Position numbers and translations under genes: made by a program. From the NCBI GenBank assembly GCA_965203915.1, contig OZ241918.1:496001-560000 (forward strand): a stretch of 64,000 nucleotides of DNA. Reading direction: 5' to 3'. Origin of the DNA: JASGCL01 sp965203915 (GTDB lineage Bacteria > Pseudomonadota > Alphaproteobacteria > JASGCL01). The notes under the pieces are model-generated. The model was not told the origin of the DNA. It saw only the letters and a program-made list of their open reading frames with translations, and did no database searches. Shown in pieces: positions 44,487 to 53,985 of the stretch. Positions within the stretch are counted from its first letter, which is position 1. Each line of letters starts with the position of its first letter.

Positions 44487-45323
44487 ATGACCAATACACA
44501 ACCCCAAGCCTATCAAGAAGAAATGAAACCGATGGCAAGGTATTTTGCCAAACGTCCGCTAAAATGGTGGATGATGCTTTTTTATTTATTTTTATACGCG
44601 CCCATGGTGATTTTGGTGATCTATAGTTTTAATGAAAATCGTTTGGCGATGGTGTGGACGAAATTTTCATTGCAATGGTATACAAAATTATTTGATAACG
44701 AAGATATTTGGCGTTCGGCCATGAACAGCATTATCGTCGCCTTCACCGCCGCGCCGCTAAGCGTGATGTTCGCCTTAACCGCCGCCTATATTGTGGTGCG
44801 TGGCGTCGATTTCTTTGGCAAGGCCCTGATATTGATTGCGGTGGTGTTGCCGCTTATCATTCCTGAAATGGTTTCGGCGGTGGCTAGCCTGATGTTTTTT
44901 TCAACCCTGCATATTCAATGGGGTTTGGGGAATGTTATTATTGCCCATACTGTTTTTTGTTTACCCTTTGCTTATGTGCCCCTGCGTTCGGCATTGCTCG
45001 GCATGGATGCCAATTTGGAAATGGCGGCGCGCGACCTCTATGCCTCCGAATGGCAAATTTTCCGCCTTATTACCTTGCCCATATTACGCAATGCTATTTT
45101 CTCGGCCTTTGCTTTGGCCTTCGTTATTTCACTCGATGATTTTATTATCACCCTCATGGTGGCTTCGGCGGGGGCGGGCACCTTGCCCGTTTATATTTAC
45201 AGCATGATAAGGCAAGGCATCACGCCCGAGGTTAACGCCATTTCCACCATTTACCTGATGATGTCGGTTGCCTTGGTTAGCTTATATCTCTATCTTTCAA
45301 AAAACAAATCACCTATAGCTTAG
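44487..45323 (+). CDS. potI: Polyamine ABC transporter permease (PotI/PotC type)
   Basis: 278 residues with six membrane spans and the EAA loop NLEMAARDLYASEWQIF; the N-terminal MKPMARYFAKRPLKWWMMLFYLFLYAPMVILV is characteristic of PotC/PotI. Encoded 3 bases after potH. With PotF and PotG it completes the importer. An amidase gene follows 25 bases later and is likely in the same transcript. Confidence 0.92.
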   Translation: MTNTQPQAYQEEMKPMARYFAKRPLKWWMMLFYLFLYAPMVILVIYSFNENRLAMVWTKFSLQWYTKLFDNEDIWRSAMNSIIVAFTAAPLSVMFALTAAYIVVRGVDFFGKALILIAVVLPLIIPEMVSAVASLMFFSTLHIQWGLGNVIIAHTVFCLPFAYVPLRSALLGMDANLEMAARDLYASEWQIFRLITLPILRNAIFSAFALAFVISLDDFIITLMVASAGAGTLPVYIYSMIRQGITPEVNAISTIYLMMSVALVSLYLYLSKNKSPIA

Positions 45324-45347
45324 ATGGATAAAAAAAATTAACAAACC

Positions 45348-46802
45348 ATGACCGATAATGAATTATCTTATTTAACCGCTTGGCAAGCCAGTGATTTGTT
45401 GCGGGCGCGAAAAGTTGGTTCGGTCGAATTAACAAAACATCATTTGGCGCGGGCGGAGAAAGCCCACGCCGCCACCAATTGCTTCACCGAATTTTTTCCT
45501 GAGAAGGCTATCGCCATGGCGACCAAGGCGGATGAAACAATAAAAAAAATGGATAAGGACGGGTTTGCCAATTTGTGCGGTGTGCCCTTGGTCCTGAAGG
45601 AAGAATCAAAATGGCAGGGTAGCAAAAACACCAGCGCATGTTTGGTTTATAAAGATATGGTTGACGAAGAAACCGATGTGCATGTGCAGCGATTGTTGGA
45701 TCAAGGTGTCATACCCGTTGGTAAAACCACCACCCCCGAATTTTGTATTTTGGGCAGCACCTTATCAAAGATGTTTGGTGTAACCACCAATCCTTGGAAT
45801 AAGGCCCTAACCCCTGGTGGTTCATCGGGCGGCACGGCGGCGGCCTTGGCGGCGGGTGCGGGGCTTATCGGCACGGGAAGTGATATTGGTGGCTCGATTC
45901 GGATCCCAGCATCCTGCTGCGGTATTGTGGGTTACAAACCGCCGCATGGGCGCATACCCGAATTGAGCACCTTTAGCTATGATTACTATAGTCACGTCGG
46001 TCCCATGGCGCGTTCGGTGATGGATGTTGTTTTGATGATGCAAGCCATGGCGGGTCATCATTACCAAGACCAGAATAGTTACTCTTCCCCCCCCGATTAT
46101 GCTGGGCTGATAACCGATTGGCAACAAAACAATATGTCGCTGAAGGGGGTTAAGGTTGCCCTGTCTATGGATCTGGGTTTTTATGATATAGCCGATGATG
46201 TAAGACGCGAGACGATGAAATTTGTTGATGGGCTAAGAGACCTTGGGGCGCAGGTTGATGAGGTCGGGCTTGCCTTTCCCAAAGAATGCAATTTTTACGG
46301 CGAGGCCCATGTTGTCTTAACTGGTAGCGCTTACATGATGGATTTGGCGAAGCAACACCCAGATAAATTATCTGATTATACTTTGCTAACCGCCGAGTGG
46401 CTTAAGGATCACCTTGGCCCGCACGACATGGCGCGCGCCAACGAAGTAACATTTCAGATGGCGAAGGATTTTGCCAACCTGATGACCAAATATGATATTT
46501 TTGTTTGCCCAACGAATCGCAAAACCGACGTCGCGGCCGATGATAAACCGCATTTTGTGTCAATGATGATAGACGGCAAGGAACGCACGGGGATGAATAC
46601 CGATTGGTATATGACGGTGCCATTTAATATGCTCAGCCGTTGTCCCGTTTTATCATTGCCGTCAGGTTTTGGTGATAATGGGGCGCCAACGGGCGTCCAG
46701 GTGGTTGGAAAATTTTTTGACGAAATAAGCGTCTTGCGGGCGGGATTGGCGATTGAAAAAAACAGCGATTGGTTTTCATCACAGAAAAGACCAAATGTAT
46801 AA
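45348..46802 (+). CDS. Amidase signature-family hydrolase in the polyamine cluster
   Basis: 484 residues with the amidase signature: Lys84 (in GVPLVLKEES), the cis-Ser in PGGSSGGTAAALAAG (159-160) and the nucleophile Ser183 (in GSDIGGSIRIPA) form the Ser-Ser-Lys triad. Family members hydrolyse many amides, including acylated amines and carbamoyl compounds. The gene follows potI closely, so an amide derived from polyamines is a reasonable guess, but the substrate is not shown by the sequence. Confidence 0.85.
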   Translation: MTDNELSYLTAWQASDLLRARKVGSVELTKHHLARAEKAHAATNCFTEFFPEKAIAMATKADETIKKMDKDGFANLCGVPLVLKEESKWQGSKNTSACLVYKDMVDEETDVHVQRLLDQGVIPVGKTTTPEFCILGSTLSKMFGVTTNPWNKALTPGGSSGGTAAALAAGAGLIGTGSDIGGSIRIPASCCGIVGYKPPHGRIPELSTFSYDYYSHVGPMARSVMDVVLMMQAMAGHHYQDQNSYSSPPDYAGLITDWQQNNMSLKGVKVALSMDLGFYDIADDVRRETMKFVDGLRDLGAQVDEVGLAFPKECNFYGEAHVVLTGSAYMMDLAKQHPDKLSDYTLLTAEWLKDHLGPHDMARANEVTFQMAKDFANLMTKYDIFVCPTNRKTDVAADDKPHFVSMMIDGKERTGMNTDWYMTVPFNMLSRCPVLSLPSGFGDNGAPTGVQVVGKFFDEISVLRAGLAIEKNSDWFSSQKRPNV

Positions 46803-46890
46803 AAGTAATTTTACCATTTGACAGAATAAGGGAATATTGTTAAGTGAAAGCGTAGAAAACTTCTTTTAATTGCTTTGAGAATTTAGGGTC

Positions 46891-47580
46891 ATGAAAAATA
46901 AAAAAGTAAAATTGCCAGCCAAACGTAAGTTAGATTTTTTAAAAACACTTAGTCAATCCCCTGCCTTCCTGGTGCTGCAGAAGCAGATGGTGGATTCGCT
47001 GAAGGGCATGGCTAATAAAAAATCGGGTAAACAGGCTGGCAAGACCAAGGTAGCCTCCGCGACAAGCGGGGATGTAGAAAGACGCGATTTTTTAAATTTG
47101 TTGACCGTTGCATCGGCGGGGGTTGCGGGTGGCGTTGTTGTGTGGCCATTGGTTTCATCGATGAATCCAGCCAAAGATGTCTTGGCACTCTCCAGCACCG
47201 AGGTTGATATTTCCCAAGTTCCCGTCGGCGCCGCCATCACCATCAAATGGCAAGGCAAACCAGTATTTATTCGCCACCGCACCGACCAAGAAATTTCCCA
47301 AGCCACCACCGACGACGGCAAAGGGCCAGACCCCGAGACCGATAGCGAACGGGTGAAAAAACCCGAATGGTTGGTGTTGATTGGTATCTGCACGCACCTT
47401 GGCTGTATTCCATCGGGCCAAGCGGTTGGGTCGAATCGCGGGGAATTTGGCGGTTGGTTCTGCCCTTGCCATGGTTCGCAATATGATACATCGGGTCGCA
47501 TTAGGAAAGGCCCCGCGCCACGCAATTTGGCGGTGCCACCTTATCAATTCGTGACCGACACCATGTTAAAGATTGGTTAA
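46891..47580 (+). CDS. petA: Ubiquinol-cytochrome c reductase iron-sulfur subunit (Rieske)
   Basis: Carries the 2Fe-2S cluster that takes the first electron from ubiquinol. Ligand motifs are CTHLGC and CPCHGSQYD. A twin-arginine export signal lies at ERRDFLNLLTVASAGVAGG, with the RR at residues 64-65. About 60 basic residues precede it; in most alphaproteobacteria the twin-arginine motif is only ~15-25 residues from the start. First gene of petABC. An internal start closer to the motif is possible (Met33, Met40). Confidence 0.95.
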   Translation: MKNKKVKLPAKRKLDFLKTLSQSPAFLVLQKQMVDSLKGMANKKSGKQAGKTKVASATSGDVERRDFLNLLTVASAGVAGGVVVWPLVSSMNPAKDVLALSSTEVDISQVPVGAAITIKWQGKPVFIRHRTDQEISQATTDDGKGPDPETDSERVKKPEWLVLIGICTHLGCIPSGQAVGSNRGEFGGWFCPCHGSQYDTSGRIRKGPAPRNLAVPPYQFVTDTMLKIG

Positions 47581-47626
47581 AGATTAATTCACAAATAAAT
47601 ATAAAAATAATATAAGAAGTAAAAGC

Positions 47627-48892
47627 ATGAAAAATAACAACGATATAAAGTTTAAAAACCCAGTCATCAATTGGATAGACGAGCGTTTGCCGGTTTTTTC
47701 ATATTTTTATAAAGAATATGGAATCTTTCCCATGCCCAAAAATCTAAATTATTTTTGGAGTTTTGGCGCCATGGCGACCATCATGTTGGTGGTGATGATA
47801 TTGACGGGGGTTTTTTTGGCCATGCAATATACTCCCCATGTTAATTATGCTTTTAATTCGGTGGAACGTATCATGCGCGATGTCAACAATGGTTGGCTGA
47901 TACGCTACCTGCATATGAATGGTGCTTCGATGTTCTTCATGGTGGTTTATGTGCATATTTTCCGCGGCATGTATTATGGCTCATACAAAGAACCACGCGA
48001 ATTGGTTTGGGTTTTGGGTGTGATTATATTTTTCTTGATGGTTGCAACGGCCTTCATGGGTTATGTGTTGCCCTGGGGACAAATGAGTTTTTGGGCCGCG
48101 ACCGTGATTACCAATTTGTTTTCCGCCATTCCTGTCGTTGGTGATACATTGGTTGTGTGGTTGTTGGGGGGGTTTTCGGTTGATAACCCGACATTAAACC
48201 GTTTCTTTGCCTTACATTATTTGTTGCCGTTCGTGATTGTCGGCGTGGTGGCGTTGCATATTGTTGCTATGCACCGCGCGAAATCCAATAACCCCAGTGG
48301 GGTAGAACCCAAGGGCGCGCATGACACCGTGACTTTCCATCCTTATTATACTTTGAAGGATTCGTTGGGTGTTTTGGTATTCATGATGGTTTATGGTTTC
48401 TTTGTTTTTTATGCACCCAATTACATGGGGCACCCCGATAATTACATCATGGCGCAACCATTGGTGACGCCCGCGCATATTGTGCCCGAATGGTATTTTT
48501 TACCCTTCTACGCCATTCTGCGCTCTATAACCTTTGATTTTTTATGGATAGTGCCCGCCAAATTGGGTGGTGTGATAGCCATGGCTTCATCCATTGTCTT
48601 GATAGCCCTGTTACCGTGGTTGGATAAATCGCCAGTTAAAAGTTGCCGTTATCGCCCCGTTTACCGTTGGTTTGTCATCGGGTTTGTGGCCAACGTGGTG
48701 TTGTTGGGCTATTGCGGCAGTCGCCCATCCGAAGGGGTTTATTTAATATTTTCGCAATTGGCGACCTTTTGGTATTTCTTCCACCTATTGGTATTAACCC
48801 CACTGATTGTTAAGCTCGAAAAACCATTGCCCGTGCCCATGTCTTTGGCACGTGCGATAGAAGATGACATGAAGAAAAAAAGAAAGAAATAA
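47627..48892 (+). CDS. petB: Cytochrome b of the bc1 complex
   Basis: 421 residues, eight membrane helices, carrying the two b hemes and the quinone sites Qo and Qi. The Qo-site PEWY motif is present (HIVPEWYFLPFYAI), as are the paired histidines in helices B and D (NGASMFFMVVYVHIFRG and FALHYLLPFVIVGVVALHIV). It lies between petA and petC with short gaps, the standard order. Completes the quinol-oxidising core with cytochrome c1. Confidence 0.97.
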   Translation: MKNNNDIKFKNPVINWIDERLPVFSYFYKEYGIFPMPKNLNYFWSFGAMATIMLVVMILTGVFLAMQYTPHVNYAFNSVERIMRDVNNGWLIRYLHMNGASMFFMVVYVHIFRGMYYGSYKEPRELVWVLGVIIFFLMVATAFMGYVLPWGQMSFWAATVITNLFSAIPVVGDTLVVWLLGGFSVDNPTLNRFFALHYLLPFVIVGVVALHIVAMHRAKSNNPSGVEPKGAHDTVTFHPYYTLKDSLGVLVFMMVYGFFVFYAPNYMGHPDNYIMAQPLVTPAHIVPEWYFLPFYAILRSITFDFLWIVPAKLGGVIAMASSIVLIALLPWLDKSPVKSCRYRPVYRWFVIGFVANVVLLGYCGSRPSEGVYLIFSQLATFWYFFHLLVLTPLIVKLEKPLPVPMSLARAIEDDMKKKRKK

Positions 48893-48896
48893 ATTC

Positions 48897-49730
48897 ATGA
48901 AAAAGAAATTTTACTTTTTGTTGCTGATGTTGTCGATGGTCGTTGCGCGTTCCGCCGTGGCCGAAGAAACAAAATTTGAAGCCCTTAAACCCGAAAGACA
49001 ATCATGGAGTTGGACGGGGCCATTTGGCAAATATGACAAGGCTGCTGCGCAGCGTGGTTTACAAGTTTACACCCAGGTTTGCGCCAGTTGCCATTCGTTG
49101 AACCTTGTGCCATTTCGTGAATTGACCAAAATTGGCTATTCTGAAGAAGAGATCAAAGCCTTTGCCCGCAGCTATCAGGTGGATAGCATGTCTGACGAAG
49201 GTAAACCCATCAAACGTGCAGGCTTATCATCAGATTATTTCCCCAAACCATTTGCCACCGAAGCGGACGCCCGTGCCGCCAATGGCGGCAGTTTGCCACC
49301 TGACATGTCCTTAATTATTAAGGCACGCAATCATGGCCGTGAAAATTTATTTTTGAATTTCTTTGATGCCTTGCTTATACAGGGTGAAGCCTCGGGAGCA
49401 GACTATGTTTATAGTTTGCTGGTTGGTTTTGATAACGCGCCCGAAGGCATGGCGATGAACCCAGGCATGCATTTTAACAAATACTTTGCGGGCGGGCAAA
49501 TAGCCATGCCACCACCGTTGACCGACGGGGCGGTTGCCTACAGCGATGGAAAAGCCAACGATATAAAACAAATGTCGCATGACGTGGTTACATTTTTGGC
49601 TTTTGTTTCTGAACCCAATTTGGAAGAATCGCGCTACATGGCGTTAAAGTTTTTCATCGTGCTAGCGGTTATTTATTATTTGGTTTATCGCATGAAGAAA
49701 AATAAATGGCGTGAATTAGACGACCATTAA
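48897..49730 (+). CDS. petC: Cytochrome c1 of the bc1 complex
   Basis: 277 residues with a signal peptide (about 1-22), a heme-attachment site CASCH at 62-66 (VYTQVCASCHSLNLV), and the axial methionine region near AGGQIAMPPPL. One C-terminal membrane anchor (FFIVLAVIYYLVYR) is followed by a short basic tail. It starts 4 bases after petB. Electrons pass from the Rieske protein through this heme to cytochrome c. Confidence 0.96.
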   Translation: MKKKFYFLLLMLSMVVARSAVAEETKFEALKPERQSWSWTGPFGKYDKAAAQRGLQVYTQVCASCHSLNLVPFRELTKIGYSEEEIKAFARSYQVDSMSDEGKPIKRAGLSSDYFPKPFATEADARAANGGSLPPDMSLIIKARNHGRENLFLNFFDALLIQGEASGADYVYSLLVGFDNAPEGMAMNPGMHFNKYFAGGQIAMPPPLTDGAVAYSDGKANDIKQMSHDVVTFLAFVSEPNLEESRYMALKFFIVLAVIYYLVYRMKKNKWRELDDH

Positions 49731-49745
49731 AATTGGATAAATATT

Positions 49746-50312
49746 ATGAAAGTTAACGGTGGATCATTAAAACCTGGTTTTGTGGTCGAGCATCTTGGTA
49801 AAATTTGGCGGGTGGTAAAGACCAGCCATGTTAAACCAGGCAAGGGTGGAGCATTTTGCCAAGCCGAATTAAAAGATCTGATGTCGGGCACCAAGCTTAA
49901 CGAACGATTTCGTTCAGAGGATGCCATTGAAAAAGTTTCCTTGGAACAGGTTGATTATCAATTTTTATTCCATGATGGTGACAATTTTAACTTCATGCAC
50001 CCGCAAACCTTCGAACAAATTATTTTAAACAAAGATGACATTGGTGATGAGTTTGTTGTTTTTTTACAAGACGGCATGGCGGTGATGATTGAAAGCTACG
50101 AAGGAAAGATAATTGGGGTTTCGTTGCCCGACCATGTAACGATGAGTGTGAAGGAAACCGAACCCGTGATTAAGGGGCAAACCGCCGCTTCTTCTTATAA
50201 ACCTGCTATATTAGATAATGGGGTGCGGATTATGGTGCCGCCCTATATCGATGCGGGTGATAAAATTGTTGTTAATGTTTACGAACAAACATTTGTCGAA
50301 CGCGCCAAATAG
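49746..50312 (+). CDS. efp: Elongation factor P
   Basis: Rescues ribosomes stalled at polyproline stretches. 188 residues in three beta domains, with the modification-site loop HVKPGKGGAF in which Lys33 corresponds to the residue lysylated by EpmA in some bacteria (Arg or Lys in others). No epmA or epmB gene is in the window. It follows petC by 15 bases, which could put it in the same transcript. Confidence 0.97.
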   Translation: MKVNGGSLKPGFVVEHLGKIWRVVKTSHVKPGKGGAFCQAELKDLMSGTKLNERFRSEDAIEKVSLEQVDYQFLFHDGDNFNFMHPQTFEQIILNKDDIGDEFVVFLQDGMAVMIESYEGKIIGVSLPDHVTMSVKETEPVIKGQTAASSYKPAILDNGVRIMVPPYIDAGDKIVVNVYEQTFVERAK

Positions 50313-50475
50313 GCGTTAAAAAAATCGGGCAATCCCCCTAACCTTACCTATCAATGACATTGCATAATAAGGTTTGGCAGCCAATTTTGCGATATAATGT
50401 TGTCATGGCACTAACGGATAAGTAACGAATCCTTGGTTTGCTTTTTCCGTCAGAAAAAACTATAAGAACTTTGGT

Positions 50476-50550
50476 GGGTGTATAGCTCAGGGGTAGAGCA
50501 GCTGACTCTTAATCAGCTTGTCGAGAGTTCAAATCTCTCTACACCCTCCA
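50476..50550 (+). tRNA. tRNA-Lys (anticodon CTT)
   Basis: 75 nt. Acceptor GGGTGTA / TACACCC, D arm AGCTCAGGGGTAGAGC, anticodon stem GCTGA/TCAGC with loop CTCTTAA giving CTT, T loop TTCAAAT, encoded CCA. Reads AAG lysine codons. Confidence 0.95.
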
Positions 50551-50567
50551 ACAATTTGGGTAATGCG

Positions 50568-51170
50568 ATGATGAAGAAAAAAATTTGGCTAAAAACAAAA
50601 ATATTATTAACCGCGGCCTTGCTTGTGGTTTTTTTATCCCATGCCGCAAGGCAGGTGCTTGGGCAAAATATTTTTTCAACGGCTTTATCAAATTTGGTTG
50701 CAACCGCCCATGCCCAAAATGTAAATAAAGAGGCTCCTAAAAACACGGGACCATTTATCAAGCCAAATTTTGAAATCATGACTTATAAAATATCACCCCT
50801 CGATACTAATTATCAGCTAGCTTATTTATTTGGACTTTATGTGGGGTATAGCACGCCAAAATTTAATATCATGCTTGGCGTTAATCATCTTTGGAATAAA
50901 AATCTTTTAATATTTTCTACCGCCACCGACTATAAATTACGGGCGGGCATCGTGGAATTTTTGTTCGGCGGTGAATTGGGGGCGGGGTATCAGGTGGTGA
51001 CCGAATGCACCACTTGCAAATTACAATTTCTGTTCGCGCCGCGTTTTGGTATTGCCTTTGATCTTGGAAAAAACAGTGCCATCGGTATTATCAGTAAGGT
51101 TATTATTAATTTCAGCGAAGTCCAAACCCCCTATTATTCTTTGGGGTTAGAGGCAAGGGTTGGGTTTTAA
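50568..51170 (+). CDS. Predicted outer-membrane protein with signal peptide
   Basis: Start set at the ATG at 50568 (another follows at 50571); a frame through the tRNA-Lys upstream is accidental. About 200 residues. A basic N-terminus and hydrophobic stretch (ILLTAALLVVFLSHAA) act as signal peptide, with a possible cleavage near ATAHAQ. The remaining sequence has alternating strands (YQLAYLFGLYVGYSTPKFNIMLG) and ends YYSLGLEARVGF, with terminal Phe as in outer-membrane barrels. The protein family is not recognised. Confidence 0.75.
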   Translation: MMKKKIWLKTKILLTAALLVVFLSHAARQVLGQNIFSTALSNLVATAHAQNVNKEAPKNTGPFIKPNFEIMTYKISPLDTNYQLAYLFGLYVGYSTPKFNIMLGVNHLWNKNLLIFSTATDYKLRAGIVEFLFGGELGAGYQVVTECTTCKLQFLFAPRFGIAFDLGKNSAIGIISKVIINFSEVQTPYYSLGLEARVGF

Positions 51171-51194
51171 TTGAATAAAAAAGTTACAATATTG

Positions 51195-51923
51195 ATGAAA
51201 AAAAATTTTTTATATTTTGGTGGGTTGCGGGTGATGAGGCTGGCACTGCCCATGATATTTTTTGTAAATTCGTCCGCCATGGCGCGCGATGCAGAAAAAA
51301 ACGCTACCAACCCCATCTTATTTGCGAGCAGTGTAGAAAATGCCGCTACCAACCCCATCTTATTCGCGAGCAGTGCAAAAAGCAATGCGATACAAAAACC
51401 CATCGATGTCGCAAAGAAAAAACCCGCGGACAGTTCCAATTCGGTAAAAGAAACCGCGGTGAGCAAAATGACCCACGATGGTTTTTTTACAACCATCTCT
51501 TCCGATATAGTATTTTTTCCTAAAAATGGTCAGCATGATCTGTTGATAGCGCCGTCGCTGGGTATTGCGAGTGGTTACCAGGGGCAAATCTTTTCAGTTT
51601 CTGGCGGTTTGACTTATTATTTTAATAATTTTTATGGCCGAAGAGATGTCTTGATACATTTTGGTGGTGCTTATAATTTTCGTATGCCGATAGGCGAAGA
51701 TAAGTTTTTTGATTTGGGGGTGGGGGCTAACATTGCGCGTAATTTATATACTAGCTTTATCAGAAAAGATAATCAGACGATGTATTTTTTTACGCCCGAA
51801 GTATCAATGCAAATTTTCTTAGCCTCCTTCACATTTAGTATTTACAGCCGCATATATATCCCGTTGCAGCGCGCGCCCGAATTGGGTTATGGACTGGGGA
51901 CGATGGTGGGCGTGGTTTTTTAA
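51195..51923 (+). CDS. Predicted outer-membrane protein with short tandem repeat
   Basis: I choose the ATG at 51195; the frame opens with a TTG at 51171 directly after the previous stop. About 242 residues. Signal-like N-terminus ending NSSAMA, then a duplicated 14-residue segment (ATNPILFASSVENA and ATNPILFASSAKSN), a Lys/Pro-rich linker and a beta-barrel ending YGLGTMVGVVF. Closely follows the outer-membrane gene at 50568, so the two are probably co-expressed. It converges with accC. Confidence 0.75.
   Translation: MKKNFLYFGGLRVMRLALPMIFFVNSSAMARDAEKNATNPILFASSVENAATNPILFASSAKSNAIQKPIDVAKKKPADSSNSVKETAVSKMTHDGFFTTISSDIVFFPKNGQHDLLIAPSLGIASGYQGQIFSVSGGLTYYFNNFYGRRDVLIHFGGAYNFRMPIGEDKFFDLGVGANIARNLYTSFIRKDNQTMYFFTPEVSMQIFLASFTFSIYSRIYIPLQRAPELGYGLGTMVGVVF
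51302..51377 (+). repeat. 42-bp in-frame tandem repeat in the outer-membrane gene
   Basis: The unit at 51302-51343 recurs from 51344 with one base change in the shared part, giving the two ATNPILFASS blocks. Confidence 0.85.
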
Positions 51924-51929
51924 CGCTTA

Positions 51930-53279
51930 TTAATTAGCCGCGGTCGAGGCTAATAATTTTTCTAACCAATGGATGGTGTAATCGCCCGATTCAAATTCTG
52001 GCGTCGAAAGAATGCGCTGGTGCAGCGGGATAATGGTTTCAACCCCTTCCACCGAAAATTCGCTAAGGGCCTGCAATGTCCGCTTGATGGCTTGCGGGCG
52101 ATTGTCGCCATGAACAATCAATTTGGCTATAAGCGAATCATAATAGGGCGGAATGCGATAACCAGCGTAGGCATGACTATCAACCCGCACGCCCAAGCCG
52201 CCTGGCGTGTGCCAACGGGTTATTTCGCCAGGGCTTGGCTGAAATGTCTCGGCATTTTCGGCGTTGATACGGCATTCGATAGCATGGCCACGAATTTGAA
52301 TATCTTTTTGCTCCAGGTTTATTTTATCGCCCGCGCAGGTTTTCAATTGCAGTTCGACCAAATTATAACCCGTTATCATTTCGCTAATCGTATGTTCGAC
52401 CTGCAAACGTGTGTTCATTTCTATGAAATAAAACTCACCATTTTCGTATAAAAATTCAAAAGTTCCTGGCCCCAAATACCCCATTTTTGCAATCGCTAAC
52501 CTTGCGCGTTCGCATATCGATTCGCGCAGATCCTTATCAAGCGCGGGGCTTGGCGCTTCTTCCACCACTTTTTGATGGCGACGTTGGATAGAACAATCGC
52601 GTTCGTAAAAATGCCAAGCACCGCCATGCCCATCGCCCAACACTTGAACTTCGATATGCCGCGGTTTCTGCAAATATTTTTCTAAATAAACCCGACTATC
52701 GGCGAAGGCCGCCTCGGCTTCTTGGCGGCATAATTCATAATTTTTATCCAGATCGGCATCGTCAAGGCATACCTTCATGCCGCGCCCGCCGCCGCCCGAT
52801 GCCGCTTTCAAAATAATGGGATAACCAATTTTTTTTGCTAATTTTTTTGCCTCAGCCACATTTTCCACCGACCCTTCCGACCCAGGGATAGTTGGCAAAC
52901 CGTAATTGATGGCGGCAGTCTTGGCGGTGATTTTATCGCCCATCATATCAAGATGTTCGGGCGAGGGACCAACAAAAGCAATACCCAGTTCCTTTGCTTT
53001 TTTTGCGAAGGAAGAATTTTCTGATAGGAAACCTATCCCAGGGTGGATAGCATCCACCCCCGCAATATGGGCGGCGGATAAAAGATTGGGAACATTAAGG
53101 TAAGAATTTTTGGGTTGTGGCGCGCCAATACAGATAGATTGGTCAGATAAAATAACGGGTTTGGATTCTTGGTCAGCCGTCGAATGGGCAACCACCGTTT
53201 CGATCCCCAATTCGCGAAAAGTGCGCAACAGCCTTAGGGCTATTTCGCCGCGATTGGCTATCATAATTTTTTTGAACAT
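51930..53279 (-). CDS. accC: Acetyl-CoA carboxylase, biotin carboxylase subunit
   Basis: ATP-dependent carboxylation of biotin on AccB, the first half-reaction of malonyl-CoA synthesis. 449 residues, starting MFKKIMIANRGEIALRLLRTF. The ATP-grasp glycine loop is KAASGGGGRGMKV, with RDCSIQRRHQK and EMNTRLQVEHTI in the active site. Downstream of accB on the same strand with a 133-base gap; the order aroQ-accB-accC is standard in many proteobacteria. Provides malonyl-CoA for the fab cluster at 11.6-15.3 kb. Confidence 0.96.
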   Translation of the reverse strand: MFKKIMIANRGEIALRLLRTFRELGIETVVAHSTADQESKPVILSDQSICIGAPQPKNSYLNVPNLLSAAHIAGVDAIHPGIGFLSENSSFAKKAKELGIAFVGPSPEHLDMMGDKITAKTAAINYGLPTIPGSEGSVENVAEAKKLAKKIGYPIILKAASGGGGRGMKVCLDDADLDKNYELCRQEAEAAFADSRVYLEKYLQKPRHIEVQVLGDGHGGAWHFYERDCSIQRRHQKVVEEAPSPALDKDLRESICERARLAIAKMGYLGPGTFEFLYENGEFYFIEMNTRLQVEHTISEMITGYNLVELQLKTCAGDKINLEQKDIQIRGHAIECRINAENAETFQPSPGEITRWHTPGGLGVRVDSHAYAGYRIPPYYDSLIAKLIVHGDNRPQAIKRTLQALSEFSVEGVETIIPLHQRILSTPEFESGDYTIHWLEKLLASTAAN

Positions 53280-53412
53280 GGTGTTGAATAATACCGATTA
53301 ATTGCGTGGGGTTGCTTATATTTTTTTGAATGGTTGGCTGTATTTACAAAAATGGATAATAGTTTTTTTTATAGCAACGCAGTCGCCTATTTTTATCGTT
53401 GCTATGAATATT

Positions 53413-53895
53413 TTAGGAAATAGCAACCAGCGGCTGACCAAATTCCACAGGATCTTCGTTGTCAACCAAAACGGCGGTAACCACGCCAGCCTTGGGGGCG
53501 GTGATTTGGTTCATGACCTTCATGGCTTCGACAATCATCAACACCGCGCCTTGCTTCACTTTATCCCCGACCTTAATAAAATTGGGTTCGCCTGGCTTGG
53601 GCGATAAATAAACGGTGCCAACCACGGGTGATTTTACCGTGCCCACCAAGTCAACTGGTGCTGTGGCGGCGGGGGCTGCTGCCGCTGGGGTGGTATGAAC
53701 AACCGATGCAACCGCCGCGGCGGGCATGGGTTGCGACGCGGGCATGGAATGCGACATGCCGTAACCACCGCGTGCTACCTCAATTATATTATTACCATTT
53801 TGTATTTTTACTAATGAAATATCTTTTTTTTCCATCAGGTCGGCAATGGCTTTTAATTCCGCCAAGGTATCTTTGTGGTTATTTTTATTGGCCAT
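53413..53895 (-). CDS. accB: Biotin carboxyl carrier protein of acetyl-CoA carboxylase
   Basis: 160 residues. N-terminal helical part, an Ala/Pro-rich hinge (PAAAAPAATAPVDL), then the biotinyl domain with the modified lysine in MIVEAMKVMNQI. Carries the carboxybiotin from AccC to the transcarboxylase (accA and accD are outside the window). Encoded between aroQ and accC. Confidence 0.96.
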   Translation of the reverse strand: MANKNNHKDTLAELKAIADLMEKKDISLVKIQNGNNIIEVARGGYGMSHSMPASQPMPAAAVASVVHTTPAAAAPAATAPVDLVGTVKSPVVGTVYLSPKPGEPNFIKVGDKVKQGAVLMIVEAMKVMNQITAPKAGVVTAVLVDNEDPVEFGQPLVAIS

Positions 53896-53985
53896 GAAGC
53901 AATCTCCCTTTTTTTAATATATAATAAATTTTATTTTGTTGTGACTTTATTCACTGCTGGTTAAAAACCATCGCTGCATTATTTT

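Noticed and set aside
50478..50567. 30-codon extension of the outer-membrane gene through tRNA-Lys
   Set aside because: The bases are fully explained by the tRNA, and the signal peptide begins after the ATG at 50568.
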